Positions 52,229 through 62,436 of a DNA stretch of 64,000 bases are shown piece by piece (position 1 is the first letter of the stretch; each line of letters starts with the position of its first letter). Below the pieces are notes generated by a model, which had not been told where the DNA came from, searched no databases, and saw nothing but the letters and a program-made list of their open reading frames with translations. The translations under genes and the position numbers were made by a program. The stretch lies in assembly GCA_029203105.1 (NCBI GenBank), contig CP119318.1:1068501-1132500 (forward strand). The letters run 5' to 3'. This DNA is from Candidatus Kaistia colombiensis (GTDB lineage Bacteria; Pseudomonadota; Alphaproteobacteria; Rhizobiales; Kaistiaceae).

Positions 52229-53212
52229 TCAGCGCATGACGCCAAGCGCCTGCATGTTGGCGACGCTGCGGCGGATCATGGCGAGCTCGTACTGGACGAG
52301 CACGCCGTCCTCGCCGCGCTCCCACGGCGTACGGTAGTCAGCGTCGTCGGCAAGCCGGTTGCGATGAGCGGCCTTGAGGCAGGCGGCGAGCGAGCGGGCG
52401 GAGCGCGGCGCGTAGCCGTTCCACCAGTCCGGTGTCAGCAGACGCACATGCCGCACGTCGAGCGCGCCGGGTTCCAGCACGGCGGTGAGTTTCGGATGAT
52501 GCTCGGCGAGGATCGCCAGCACCTCCGCGAATGGCACGGCGCCGTCGCCGATGGCGCAGCGGACCAGCCGGTAGCCGTCATCAGTGAACTGGACGTTGTA
52601 GTCCTTCAGATGCACGTGCCGGACCCAGGGCGCGATGCGTCGTGTAAAATCGAGCGGCGCTTCGCCGACCGGCAGCGTGTTGCCGGTGTCGTAGCAGATG
52701 CCGACGCCGGGACCGGCTTCCTCGCAGAGGCCGACCAGTTCGTCGCTGGTGAAATCCTGGTGGTTCTCGATCACCAGCGTGCGGCCGTCCGCTTCGGCGC
52801 GCGGGGCGTAGAGCGCCAGCGAGGCGCGCACGCCGCGCACCAGCTCGTGCCATTTGTCGCCCCAGGCGTTGCGGTCGCCGCACAGCACCGAGGTCAGGCA
52901 GACGCGGATCAGCTTGGCATCCAGCCGCTCGGCCGAGCGAAAGGCGCTGTCGAGCGGGCCCTGGTTCAGCCCGCTGCTCACCACCGGCGTCATGCCGAGC
53001 CGGGCCAGCCGTGCCTTCAGCGCCGCGACCTCGCCGTCATCGAGGCGGGCGATCCACGGCTCGAAGATCTCCAGCGTCTTCGCGCCCAGTTCCTCGGCCA
53101 GCTCGATGAAGCCCTCGAGCCCGCGGCCGTCCGGATTGGCGCGCGGCGTGCCCTGTCCCTGCAGGCCGAGATAATAGGTCAATCCGTACGGGTTCAGTCC
53201 GACTTGCAGCAT
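52229..53212 (-). CDS. Sugar phosphate isomerase/epimerase family protein (TIM barrel), cluster 6
   Basis: A 327-residue xylose-isomerase-like TIM-barrel protein. ATG 53212 gives MLQVGLNPYGLTYYLGLQG. Likely metal ligands are the Glu of TLVIENHQDF, the Asp of GICYDTGNTL, the His of RHVHLKDYN and the Glu of TAVLEPGAL. The C-terminal extension PWERGEDGVLVQYELAMIRR is atypical of short family members. It lies between two SDR genes, so the three enzymes may interconvert a keto sugar. No more specific name is justified. Confidence 0.85.
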   Translation of the reverse strand: MLQVGLNPYGLTYYLGLQGQGTPRANPDGRGLEGFIELAEELGAKTLEIFEPWIARLDDGEVAALKARLARLGMTPVVSSGLNQGPLDSAFRSAERLDAKLIRVCLTSVLCGDRNAWGDKWHELVRGVRASLALYAPRAEADGRTLVIENHQDFTSDELVGLCEEAGPGVGICYDTGNTLPVGEAPLDFTRRIAPWVRHVHLKDYNVQFTDDGYRLVRCAIGDGAVPFAEVLAILAEHHPKLTAVLEPGALDVRHVRLLTPDWWNGYAPRSARSLAACLKAAHRNRLADDADYRTPWERGEDGVLVQYELAMIRRSVANMQALGVMR

Positions 53213-53250
53213 GGCGCTTCCGATCCGGCAAGGGAGGGGTTGGCGGGGCC

Positions 53251-54015
53251 TCAGACCAGGCCGCCGTCGACGATGATGGATTGCTTGGTGATCATGCGGC
53301 TGTCGTCGGCGCCGAGGAACAGCACGGTTCGGGCGATCTCGTCGCCGCGCAGCACGGTGCGGATGCATTGGCGGCTGACCAGCGCGTCGACGCTTTCCGG
53401 CGTCGGATACCAGAGCGCGTGCTGTTTCTCGGTCATCACCGCGCCGGGTTCGATCGCGTTGACGCGGATATTGTCGGCGCCGAAGGCCCGCGCCAGGCTG
53501 CGTGTCAGGCCGAGCACGGCCGCCTTGGCGGTGGTATAGGCCGGCATATTCGGTGCGCCGCCGCGCCAGGCGATCGACGAGAAATTGATGATCGAGCCAT
53601 AGCCGAGCGCCTGCATCTGCGGTCGCACGGCCTGCGCGGTGAAGAATTGCGGGCGCAGATTGATCGATTGGGCCCAGTCCCAATATTCCTCCGTCACCGC
53701 GTCGATCTCGTGCCGGTCGTCATTCGCCGCATTGTTGACGAGGACGCCGATCGGCCCGATGTCGCGGCCGACCGTGGCGACCACGGCCTGCGTCGCGCCG
53801 ATGTCGGTCAGGTCGCAGCGAAGGAAGAGCGGCTTGTGCGGGGCGTCGGCAAGTTCGTCCGCCAGCGCCCGCCCGGCTTCTTCCTGAATATCGACGAAGG
53901 CGACTTTCGCGCCGGTGCCGGCAAAGGCGCGGACGATGTCGGCGCCAATGCCGGAGGCGCCGCCGGTCACAAAGACGACGCGCCCGGAAAGGCTGGGGTA
54001 GTTTGCGAAGGTCAT
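53251..54015 (-). CDS. SDR-family dehydrogenase resembling sugar 1-dehydrogenases (XylB type), cluster 6
   Basis: A 254-residue SDR started at ATG 54015 (MTFANYPSLSGRVVFVTGGA). It has TGGASGIG, NNAANDDRHEID, INFSSIAWRGG, the YTTAK catalytic pair and the end IIVDGGLV. The NNAxNDDRH phrase and YPSLxG start resemble what I recall of Caulobacter D-xylose 1-dehydrogenase and relatives. The likely step is aldose to lactone, but no lactonase gene is in this operon. It follows the ATPase gene by 22 bp. Confidence 0.88.
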   Translation of the reverse strand: MTFANYPSLSGRVVFVTGGASGIGADIVRAFAGTGAKVAFVDIQEEAGRALADELADAPHKPLFLRCDLTDIGATQAVVATVGRDIGPIGVLVNNAANDDRHEIDAVTEEYWDWAQSINLRPQFFTAQAVRPQMQALGYGSIINFSSIAWRGGAPNMPAYTTAKAAVLGLTRSLARAFGADNIRVNAIEPGAVMTEKQHALWYPTPESVDALVSRQCIRTVLRGDEIARTVLFLGADDSRMITKQSIIVDGGLV

Positions 54016-54037
54016 GAAGTCTGGCCCGTCCGGTATG

Positions 54038-55150
<1,113 letters not shown>

Positions 55151-55193
55151 GCGGGCCTCATCGGATTGCAGCAAGGGTCATTGGAGCGAGCCA

Positions 55194-56096
55194 TCACTTG
55201 ATCGCGCCCTGGGTCAGGCCACGGACGAAATATTTGCCGCCGAAGAAGTAGACGAGCAGCGGCGGCAGGGCGCCGATCAGCACGGCGGCGCTCATCACGT
55301 CATAGGCGCGCACATTGGTGCCGCTCGCGGTCAGGGCGACCAGGGCGGCGGTGATCGGCTGTTCGCGGCCGGAGGTGAAGACGACGCCGAACAGGTATTC
55401 GTTCCAGATGCCGGTGAACTGCCAGATCACGGTGACAATCAGGATCGGCGGCGACAGCGGCAGGATGATCTTGCGGAAGATCCGCCAGAAGCCGGCGCCG
55501 TCGATGCGCGCCGCCTTGATCAGATCGTCCGGGATCGAGACATAATAGTTGCGGCAGAACAGGGTGGTGAACGAGATGCCCTGGATGACATGGACGAGGA
55601 TCAGCCCGTAGGTCGAGTTGGTCAGGCCGAGCTTGCCGAGAATGAAGGCCCACGGCATCAGGGCGATCTGGCCGGGCATGAAGACGCCGAGCAGCATCAG
55701 CGTGAACAGCGTTTCCGAGCCGCGGAACCGCCATTTCGACAGCACATAGCCGTTCAACGCGCCGAGCGCGGTCGACAGGACGGTGGCCGGCACCGCCATC
55801 CAGAGCGAGTTCAGGAAGTTGCGCCGCATGCCCTCGCAGGTGCCGCCGATGCAATAGGTGCTCCAGGCGTCGGCCCAGGCGGAGAGCTGGAAGCTGCGCG
55901 GAAAGGCGATCAGGCCGTTCTGCGCGATCTCCGGCTGCTCGCGGAAGGAATTGAAGACAAGGATGACCAGCGGCGCCAGGTAGATCAGCGCGAAGAAGGT
56001 CAAGAGCGCGTAGATGATGGTGCGGCTGGCGAGGTGGCGACGGCCGGCGATTGCCGCCTCGCGGTCGTGTACCGCGGCGATGGTGGCGTCAGTCAT
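55194..56096 (-). CDS. Sugar ABC transporter permease, MalG-like (cluster 6)
   Basis: A 300-residue permease. The coupling loop is LIKAARIDGAGFWRIFR followed by IILPLSPP, and the end is VRGLTQGAIK. The periplasmic loop with CIGGTCEGMRR carries a cysteine pair not seen in the other MalG-like proteins here. The start overlaps the end of the partner permease gene by eight bases. Confidence 0.92.
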   Translation of the reverse strand: MTDATIAAVHDREAAIAGRRHLASRTIIYALLTFFALIYLAPLVILVFNSFREQPEIAQNGLIAFPRSFQLSAWADAWSTYCIGGTCEGMRRNFLNSLWMAVPATVLSTALGALNGYVLSKWRFRGSETLFTLMLLGVFMPGQIALMPWAFILGKLGLTNSTYGLILVHVIQGISFTTLFCRNYYVSIPDDLIKAARIDGAGFWRIFRKIILPLSPPILIVTVIWQFTGIWNEYLFGVVFTSGREQPITAALVALTASGTNVRAYDVMSAAVLIGALPPLLVYFFGGKYFVRGLTQGAIK

Positions 56097-57033
56097 GACG
56101 GTTCTCCTTGCGGCGGCGCCAGACGACGTAGAACGAGTAGGGCACCAGCACCACCGCCAGCGCCGCCAGCATCATCATCGCCGCCGCCGCGCCTTCGCCG
56201 ATCTGGCCGCGCTGGAACATCAGGTCGTAGACATAGATCGCCGGGAAGGTGGTCGAGATGCCGGGGCCGCCGCGGGTCAGCGCCGCGACGAGGTCGAAGG
56301 TCTTGATGGCGAACTGGATCTGGATCACCGCCACCGCCAGGAAGATCGGCGCGATCACCGGCAGGATCACCTTGCGATAGGTGCGGAAGGTCGAGGCGCC
56401 GTCGATCTGCGCCGCCTTGACCAGGTCGGGGTCGACCGAGCGCAGGCCGGCGAGAAACAGCGCCATGGCGAAGCCGGAGCTTTGCCAGATGCCGGTGATG
56501 ATGATGGCGTAGATCGCCGTGTTGCGGTCGGAGGCGAGGGCGAAGTTGAAATCCGTCCAGCCGAGGCCGCGGACCAGCATCTGGATGCCGTCGACGGGGT
56601 TGTAGAGCCAGCTCCAGACCGTGCCGGTGACGATGAACGACACCGCGAGCGGGTAGAGGAAGATCGTCCGCCACATTGCCTCGCCGCGCACGCGCTGGTC
56701 GATCAGGATGGCGAGCAGCAGGCCGATGGCCATGGCACCGACGATGTAGAAGGCGGAGAACAGGAACAGGTTGCTGTAGGCGATGTTCCAGCGCCGGTTG
56801 CTCCACAGCGACACATAGTTGGAGAGGCCGACGAAGTCGTAGCTCGGCAACAGCGACGAATTGGACAGCGAGATGTACAGCGTCCAGATCGTGAAGACGA
56901 AGATGTAGATGAACGACGCCGCAAGGGACGGCACGAGTACTAGGACGGGCGAAGCCTTGGTCAGGCGCTCGCGCCATGTCGGCCCGACTTGGCCGCCATC
57001 CACTTCTGCTGTCGACATTGCTGGCCCTGCCAT
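56089..57033 (-). CDS. Sugar ABC transporter permease, MalF-like (cluster 6)
   Basis: A 314-residue permease if started at ATG 57033; an ATG at 57018 (MSTAEVDGGQ) is equally plausible, since neither has a strong ribosome site. The first membrane segment is VLVLVPSLAASFIYIFVF. The coupling loop is LVKAAQIDGASTFRTYR followed by VILPVIAP. The composite repeat 57069-57193 separates it from the binding-protein gene. Confidence 0.92.
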   Translation of the reverse strand: MAGPAMSTAEVDGGQVGPTWRERLTKASPVLVLVPSLAASFIYIFVFTIWTLYISLSNSSLLPSYDFVGLSNYVSLWSNRRWNIAYSNLFLFSAFYIVGAMAIGLLLAILIDQRVRGEAMWRTIFLYPLAVSFIVTGTVWSWLYNPVDGIQMLVRGLGWTDFNFALASDRNTAIYAIIITGIWQSSGFAMALFLAGLRSVDPDLVKAAQIDGASTFRTYRKVILPVIAPIFLAVAVIQIQFAIKTFDLVAALTRGGPGISTTFPAIYVYDLMFQRGQIGEGAAAAMMMLAALAVVLVPYSFYVVWRRRKENRHD

Positions 57034-57068
57034 TATGAGCCGGATCCCTTAGGGGTGAATCCGCCTTC

Positions 57069-57193
57069 TCACCTCTCCCTGAGGGAGAGGTCGGAGCGAA
57101 GCTCCAGGTGAGGGTTTAGGGAACCGTCCGGAGAGGGCGTAAACCCTCACCCGCCGGCCTGCGGCCGTCGACCTCTCCCTCAGGGAGAGGTGA
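57069..57193. repeat. Composite palindromic repeat, copy C (125 bp), inside the cluster 6 operon
   Basis: The element has terminal hairpins ACCTCTCCCTGAGGGAGAGGT and ACCTCTCCCTCAGGGAGAGGT, with inner arms GGTGAGGGTTTA and TAAACCCTCACC. Its last 54 bases are an exact inverted copy of 9443-9496. It fills the gap between the binding-protein stop and the permease start, so it is transcribed within the operon. Confidence 0.88.
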
Positions 57194-57257
57194 ATGGGCC
57201 TTTGCCCTGACGAAGGATCGGGCGCGACGCGGTGGTCGCGCCCGACAAGACGGTTCG

Positions 57258-58523
57258 TTACATTTGGGCCTCGACGGCGTCCGCGATCGCGGTTGCCGCC
57301 TGTTCCGGCGTCATGGCCGGCGTGTTCACGAATTCGGTCACCGAATCCATGATCGCGCCGCGCAGCTTCTGCGGGATGGTCATGTTGTGGGCCATCGAGC
57401 GCACCAGCGTGCCGGCCTCGATCGAAGCCTGCAGGTCCTTCAGCGACTGCTGCTGGCAGGGGTTGAAGCCGGTCGACAGGTCGACGTCCATGCGGGCCGG
57501 GATCGAGCCCTTGGCCTGGTTGAACGCCGTCTGGAACTCCGGCGACAGGATCGTCTTGGCGAGCAGCTGCTGGCCGGCGATGTAGTCCGGGTCGGTCTGC
57601 TTGAAGAAGACGACCGAGTCGGCGTTCAGGATGAAACCGGGCTTGCCCCAGTCGGTCGGCGCCTGGCTGCAGGTATAGTCGGTGCCTTCCTTGAAGCCGG
57701 CCGCCGTCAGGAGACCGATGGTCCAGTCGCCCATGATGTGGAAGGCGGCGTCGCCCTTGCCGACGAGAGCCGACATCGAATCCCAGTCGCGGCCGACCAT
57801 GCCGGGATCCATGTATTTCGACGTCATCAGGCGGAACTGCGTCAGCGCCTTGACCATGCCGTCGCTGCGCAGCGCATCGACGTCGCCCTCGACGAAGGCC
57901 TTGCGGTAGAGGTCGATGTCCTGGCCGTAGACGACCACCTCGAACACGGTCGAATCCGACCAGTCGGCGGTTGAATGGGCGATGCAGATCTTGCCCGCCG
58001 CCACCACCTTTTCGCAGGCGGCGTTGAACTCGGCCCAGGTCTTCGGCACCGCGTCGACGCCGGCTTCCTTCAGCACCTTCGGCGACGACCACAGCCAGTT
58101 GATGCGGTGGATGTTCATGGGCGCCGCGACCCAGTTGCCGGTCGGCTTCATCACCGCGATCAGCTCCGGCGCGACGACCTTCTCCCAGCCCTCGGCATTG
58201 GCGAGGTCGTCGAGATTGGCGGTCATGCCGGTGGCGTTCCACTCGGCGATCTCCGGCCCCTTGAGCTGGACGGCCGGCGGCGCGTTGCCGGCGATGACGT
58301 CGGCGCGCAGCTTGGCGAGGGTGTTGGCGGTGTGGCCGGCGATCGAGGTCTGTTCCCACTTGCCGCCGGCAGCGGTGAACATCTCGCCGAGCTTGGCGAC
58401 GGCGGCGGCATCGGAGCCGGTCGCCCATTGATGCAGCAGGTTCGTCTTGGGTTCGGCAAGAGCCGTCCCGCTCAGGAGAGCAAAGGACAAAAGTCCAGCG
58501 CTCACCTTCCAAGTGAAGGTCAT
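57258..58523 (-). CDS. Extracellular sugar-binding protein of a CUT1 ABC transporter (cluster 6)
   Basis: A 421-residue family 1 binding protein beginning MTFTWKVSAGLLSFALLSGT with ALA, cleavage before EPKTNLLHQW. The phrases WATGSDAAAVAKLGEMF, AAPMNIHRINWLWSSPKVL and GKGDAAFHIMGDWTIGLL resemble the glucose/aldose-binding subgroup (GtsA-like). Cysteine pairs ACEKVVAAGKIC and YTCSQ ... NPCQQQ could form disulfides. It heads the cluster 6 operon and is divergent from a ROK regulator. Confidence 0.93.
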   Translation of the reverse strand: MTFTWKVSAGLLSFALLSGTALAEPKTNLLHQWATGSDAAAVAKLGEMFTAAGGKWEQTSIAGHTANTLAKLRADVIAGNAPPAVQLKGPEIAEWNATGMTANLDDLANAEGWEKVVAPELIAVMKPTGNWVAAPMNIHRINWLWSSPKVLKEAGVDAVPKTWAEFNAACEKVVAAGKICIAHSTADWSDSTVFEVVVYGQDIDLYRKAFVEGDVDALRSDGMVKALTQFRLMTSKYMDPGMVGRDWDSMSALVGKGDAAFHIMGDWTIGLLTAAGFKEGTDYTCSQAPTDWGKPGFILNADSVVFFKQTDPDYIAGQQLLAKTILSPEFQTAFNQAKGSIPARMDVDLSTGFNPCQQQSLKDLQASIEAGTLVRSMAHNMTIPQKLRGAIMDSVTEFVNTPAMTPEQAATAIADAVEAQM

Positions 58524-58632
58524 GGTTCCTCTCCCTAGGTGTCCCGCCCGATACTTACGACCGGTTTGTGCAGGTGCTTGTTTTTGTGGCTTTCAGTCGT
58601 CTCCCCGTGATCTGACGCCGTATTTGTTCTAG

Positions 58633-58655
58633 GTTGAACTTATTAAGCTGTCAAC
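58633..58655. promoter_or_regulatory. Candidate ROK-regulator operator in the cluster 6 divergent region
   Basis: GTTGA and TCAAC flank an AT-rich centre with the nested palindrome CTTATTAAG. ROK-type sites are AT-rich imperfect palindromes, and this one lies 20-42 bp upstream of the ROK start at 58675. The 151-bp region 58524-58674 otherwise shows only promoter-like T-rich DNA (CTTGTTTTTGTGG). Confidence 0.4.
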
Positions 58656-58674
58656 GCACCGGCAAAGCCTGGCA

Positions 58675-59877
58675 ATGATTGAAGATAGACTAAAATCTCT
58701 TCTCGATGACCCTGCGGACGGCACGCCGTCGGCGCGGATCGTCCGTCTGTTGAGCGAGCGCGGCACGCTGAGCGCGACAGAGATCGCCCGGCTGACCGGC
58801 CTCGCCAAATCGACCGTGTCGATGACGCTGGCTGGATTGCGTCGTTCGGACATTGTCATCGAGAGTGGCCATGGCGACACCGTCCGCGGCGCTGGCGTCG
58901 GGCGGCCCGCCACGGCGCTGACGCTCAATCCGAAGGTCGGCACCTGCGTCGGTGTGCTGTTCGGCCTGGAGGCGATCCAGCTGATCGTCGCCGACGTCTC
59001 GCACCGGGTGATCTCCGACCGCAAGGTCCAGATCGAGCCCGACTATTCGCCAGCCGAGGCGGCGGCGCTGACCCGGCGGCTGATCGACGAGGCCTATGAG
59101 GAACACGGGCTGGCGCCGGAAGGGCGGCTTGGCGTCGGCGTCGCGGTCGCCGGCCCGATCAACCCGATCGACGGCAAGGTCCTGCGCGCCAGCGGCGTGC
59201 CGACCTGGGCCGGCACCGACATCCGCGCCGCCTTTGGCCCAGTCCTGCAGAGCCCGATCTTCGCCGACAACGAGAGCAATTGCGCGGCGATTGCCGAGAT
59301 GATGTGGGGCGCGGCGATCGGCGCCGAGGATTTCATCTTCTTCAAGATCGACCTCGGCGTCGGCGGCGCCATCGTCAATCGCGGCCGGGTCATCACGGGA
59401 ATCGCGGGTGGCGCCGGCGAATTCGGCCACATGATCATCGATCCGGCCGGTCCGCTCTGTCGCTGCGGCAATCGCGGCTGCCTCGAGCTCTATGCGAGCG
59501 CGCGCGATGCGGTGGCGCAGTCCGAGCGGCGGCTGGGCCGGCCGGTCGACATTGACGGGCTGGTGGCGCTGGCGCGGGGCGGCGATGCCGACAGCCGGAG
59601 CCGGATCGTCGCGATGGCCGAGGCGGCCGGCAAGGGCCTGGCGATCATCGGCACGGCGCTCAATCCCGGGCTGGTCGTGCTCGGCGGGCAATTGTCGCGC
59701 GCCGGCGAGATGCTGCTCGGGCCGCTGTCGGAGAGTTTCGAGCGCCACACGCTGGTCAAGCGCGCCGACATCGCGCCGGAGGCGCGGACCCGCTTCGTCA
59801 CCGGTGTCTTCACCGACAACGACGCCTGTCTCGGCGCCGTCGGCCTGGTGCTGCGCCATCACGGCCGGCTCGGCTGA
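58675..59877 (+). CDS. ROK-family transcriptional regulator with zinc motif (cluster 6)
   Basis: A 400-residue regulator. Residues about 20-65 form a winged helix (TLSATEIARLTGLAKSTVSM). The ROK domain has GVGVAVAGPINPIDG, DNESNCAAIAEM, the EFGHM histidine, the zinc motif CRCGNRGCLE and NPGLVVLGGQL. The zinc-binding cysteines are complete, so it can fold like a true ROK sugar sensor. It is divergent from the cluster 6 operon and most likely represses it, with the imported sugar as ligand. Confidence 0.93.
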   Translation: MIEDRLKSLLDDPADGTPSARIVRLLSERGTLSATEIARLTGLAKSTVSMTLAGLRRSDIVIESGHGDTVRGAGVGRPATALTLNPKVGTCVGVLFGLEAIQLIVADVSHRVISDRKVQIEPDYSPAEAAALTRRLIDEAYEEHGLAPEGRLGVGVAVAGPINPIDGKVLRASGVPTWAGTDIRAAFGPVLQSPIFADNESNCAAIAEMMWGAAIGAEDFIFFKIDLGVGGAIVNRGRVITGIAGGAGEFGHMIIDPAGPLCRCGNRGCLELYASARDAVAQSERRLGRPVDIDGLVALARGGDADSRSRIVAMAEAAGKGLAIIGTALNPGLVVLGGQLSRAGEMLLGPLSESFERHTLVKRADIAPEARTRFVTGVFTDNDACLGAVGLVLRHHGRLG

Positions 59878-59926
59878 AACCGGAAAAGCCGGGTGGAATC
59901 TGCCGCGCTTCGTGCGAAAACGGATC

Positions 59927-61048
59927 ATGCCGATGGATCGTACCCCTACCTCACCGCTTCGCACCCGCCTTGCGCCCGCCGCCGAACGGACAGGCCACCA
60001 GCCGGCCGGTCAAAATCTGGTTCACGCCGCCGACCACAATCTGCGCGTGACGCTTGAGGCGCTGCGCCGGAACGGGCCGATGAGCCGGCTCGAACTGGCG
60101 CAACTGACCGGGCTCACGGTTCCCGGCATCACCAATATCGTTCGCCGGCTCGCCTCCGACGGACTGGTCCGCGAGGATTCCGAGGAAGGCGTGCGCGCCA
60201 ATCGCTTCGGCATCGTCGCCGAGGGCGCGGTGGCGCTCGGCATCGATGTCGCGGACGCGGTGGCGCGCCTCGTCGTGATCGATCTCGCCGGCCACATCGT
60301 GCTGCGCGACGAGCGGCCGGTGGCGGAAAGCGATGCGGGCGAGCTGGCGCGCGTGATCGTCGAGCTCGCTTCCGGTGCGCTGGAGCGGCTGGCCGAGCAG
60401 ACGACGGCGCGGGTGATGGGCGTTGGCATCACCGCGCTCGATTGCGCCGAGGCGGTGCGGACGGCGCTGGCGCCGCTTCCCGTCATCGTCGGGGCCGACA
60501 CGATCGCGGCGGCGCTCGGCGAGCGGCAGTTCGGCGCGGCGGCGGCGGCCGACAGCTTCGTCTACATCCTGCTTGGCAATTCGGCGCGGGCCGGCATGAT
60601 CATTGGCGGCTCGGTGTTCAACGGCGTCGACCAGAAGGCCGGCCTCGTCGGCGCGATGCGGACCGGCGAGGACGGACGCGTGCTCGACGAGGCGGCGTCA
60701 ACGGCGGCGCTGCGCGGGCTGGAGGGGGAGCGGCCCGACCATCCGGCGGTCGAGCGCTGGATCGAGGATGCGAGCGATCATTTGATGGATTCGATCATCG
60801 CTATCTCCGCCTTCATCGCGCCGCGCGTCATCTTCATCGGCGGCCGCCTGCCGCCGGCCTGGATCGACGCGCTGGTGCTGCGGCTGGGCGCGAAGCGGCA
60901 GGAGCGGATGATCGAGCCGACCCAGCCCTACTGGCTGCCGGAGCTGGCGCGCGGCACCCTCGCCGAGGCGGCGGTGCTGATGGGCGTCGCCGCCATGCCG
61001 TTCCTGGAATTCCTGCTGCCGGACCCGCGCCGACCGTTCCGGCCCTAA
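59927..61048 (+). CDS. ROK-family transcriptional regulator lacking the zinc motif
   Basis: A 373-residue regulator started at ATG 59927 (ATG 59933 is an alternative; ribosome site weak). The winged helix is MSRLELAQLTGLTVPGITNI with VRRLASDGLV. The ROK domain is reduced: no CxCGxxGCxE, although ARAGMIIGGSVFNGVDQKAG and APRVIFIGGRLP are recognisable. Loss of the zinc site is typical of diverged ROK regulators with altered ligands. It lies 49 bp after the first ROK gene and may be co-transcribed with it. Confidence 0.88.
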   Translation: MPMDRTPTSPLRTRLAPAAERTGHQPAGQNLVHAADHNLRVTLEALRRNGPMSRLELAQLTGLTVPGITNIVRRLASDGLVREDSEEGVRANRFGIVAEGAVALGIDVADAVARLVVIDLAGHIVLRDERPVAESDAGELARVIVELASGALERLAEQTTARVMGVGITALDCAEAVRTALAPLPVIVGADTIAAALGERQFGAAAAADSFVYILLGNSARAGMIIGGSVFNGVDQKAGLVGAMRTGEDGRVLDEAASTAALRGLEGERPDHPAVERWIEDASDHLMDSIIAISAFIAPRVIFIGGRLPPAWIDALVLRLGAKRQERMIEPTQPYWLPELARGTLAEAAVLMGVAAMPFLEFLLPDPRRPFRP

Positions 61049-61069
61049 GGCGTCTTCGAACGAAGGCGC

Positions 61070-62374
61070 TCACGAGCGCTCCGGCTCCGTCGTGACGATG
61101 CTGCGCAGGGGCGGACGGTCGGGCCGGATGTCGTTGCTGCGCAGCGGTGAGCGGGTCAACTGCGCCGGGTCGGCGGATTCGAGCCTGAGCGCGTGCGACA
61201 GCGGCATGGTCGCGGCGCCGAGCGCCGCCGCGTCTTCCGAGCCGACGGCGCGGTGAATGCGCGGCGTCGGCCGGAGGTCGCGCGAAAGCGCCTCGCGCAC
61301 ATAGCCGAGCAGTTCGTCGATGATCGTCACCGGGATGCGGCCGCCGATCAGCACGGCGTCGGGATTGATCAGCAGGCCGATGTCGATCGCGGCTTCGGCA
61401 ATGTGGCCGGCCGCCATCCGCAGCCAGGCGGTCAGGAGCCGCCGTCCCCGCGCGTCCAGCGTCAGCAGGTCCTGCGGTCGCTCGACGGCGATGCCGTGGC
61501 TGGCGAGGTAGTCATAGAGGATGAACAGCGACACCACCTGGCCGAGCGGCTGCACGCGCTGGCCGGCCGGCGCATCCGGCAGCGTCACCGGCAGCCAGCC
61601 GATCTCGCCGCTGATACCGGTGGTGCCGTGATAGCAGGCGCCGTCGAGAACCAGGCCGCCGCCGAGGCCGGAGCCGAAGAAGATATGAAAGAAGCTGCGG
61701 ATCTCGACGCCGAGGCCATAGGTCAGCTCGCCGATCGCCGCGGCGGTGGCGTCGTTGTCGATCAGGATCGGATGGTCGGTGATGCGGGCGAAGCGCTCGC
61801 GCACGTCGACGCTGCGCCAGCTCCTATAGGCTTCCGGCATGCCGATGAACGGGATTTCGCCGAGCCAGTCGGGAAAGGCGACGCCGATGCCGGCCAGGCG
61901 CGACTCGTCGATGGCGTGGCGGCGCCGGAAGGTCTTCAGCGCCTCCTTCATCTCGGCGAAGAACTCGTCCGGCAGCATGAAGCGGGTTTCGCGGTGGATG
62001 CGGTCGCGCACGGTGCCGATGGCGTCGACTGCGACGATGGTCAGGTGATCGCGGCCGAAGCCGACGCCGACGGCGAAGCAGCCTTCCGGGTTGATTTCCA
62101 GCTCGATCGCCGGCTGGCCGCGCATGCCGTAGCGCCGGCGCGCCTCGACGACGAGGCCGTCGTCGATCATCTTTTCGGTGATGCGGGCGACGGCCTGCTT
62201 GGAGAGGCCGGTCCGGGCGGCGAGTTCGGTGCGCGAGATCGGCGCGTGCCAGCGGATCGTGCGCAGGATGACGGCCTGGTTATGGCTTGCCGCCAGGCCG
62301 GAATTGGAGCCGGCGAGATCGCCTGGGGCCTTCAGGGATTTCATCAGAATGTCGGGACCGCCGGGGGAGATCAT
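61070..62374 (-). CDS. ROK-family transcriptional regulator lacking the zinc motif, next to the alpha-mannosidase
   Basis: A 434-residue regulator. ATG 62374 or ATG 62344 (MKSLKAPG) could be the start. The winged helix is ISRTELAARTGLSKQAVARI. The ROK domain shows GIGVAFPDWLGE, IDNDATAAAIGEL, GSGLGGGLVLDGACYHG and NPDAVLIGGRIPV, but no zinc cysteines. The long Arg/Pro/Ser-rich C-terminal tail is unusual. It is 62 bp downstream of the alpha-mannosidase gene on the same strand and may control mannoside degradation. Confidence 0.9.
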   Translation of the reverse strand: MISPGGPDILMKSLKAPGDLAGSNSGLAASHNQAVILRTIRWHAPISRTELAARTGLSKQAVARITEKMIDDGLVVEARRRYGMRGQPAIELEINPEGCFAVGVGFGRDHLTIVAVDAIGTVRDRIHRETRFMLPDEFFAEMKEALKTFRRRHAIDESRLAGIGVAFPDWLGEIPFIGMPEAYRSWRSVDVRERFARITDHPILIDNDATAAAIGELTYGLGVEIRSFFHIFFGSGLGGGLVLDGACYHGTTGISGEIGWLPVTLPDAPAGQRVQPLGQVVSLFILYDYLASHGIAVERPQDLLTLDARGRRLLTAWLRMAAGHIAEAAIDIGLLINPDAVLIGGRIPVTIIDELLGYVREALSRDLRPTPRIHRAVGSEDAAALGAATMPLSHALRLESADPAQLTRSPLRSNDIRPDRPPLRSIVTTEPERS

Positions 62375-62436
62375 GGTTGATCGTCCGCCGGCGGATAGAG
62401 AGCAAGGGAGGCTTGCTTGTCAAGGATGGCCGTGGC

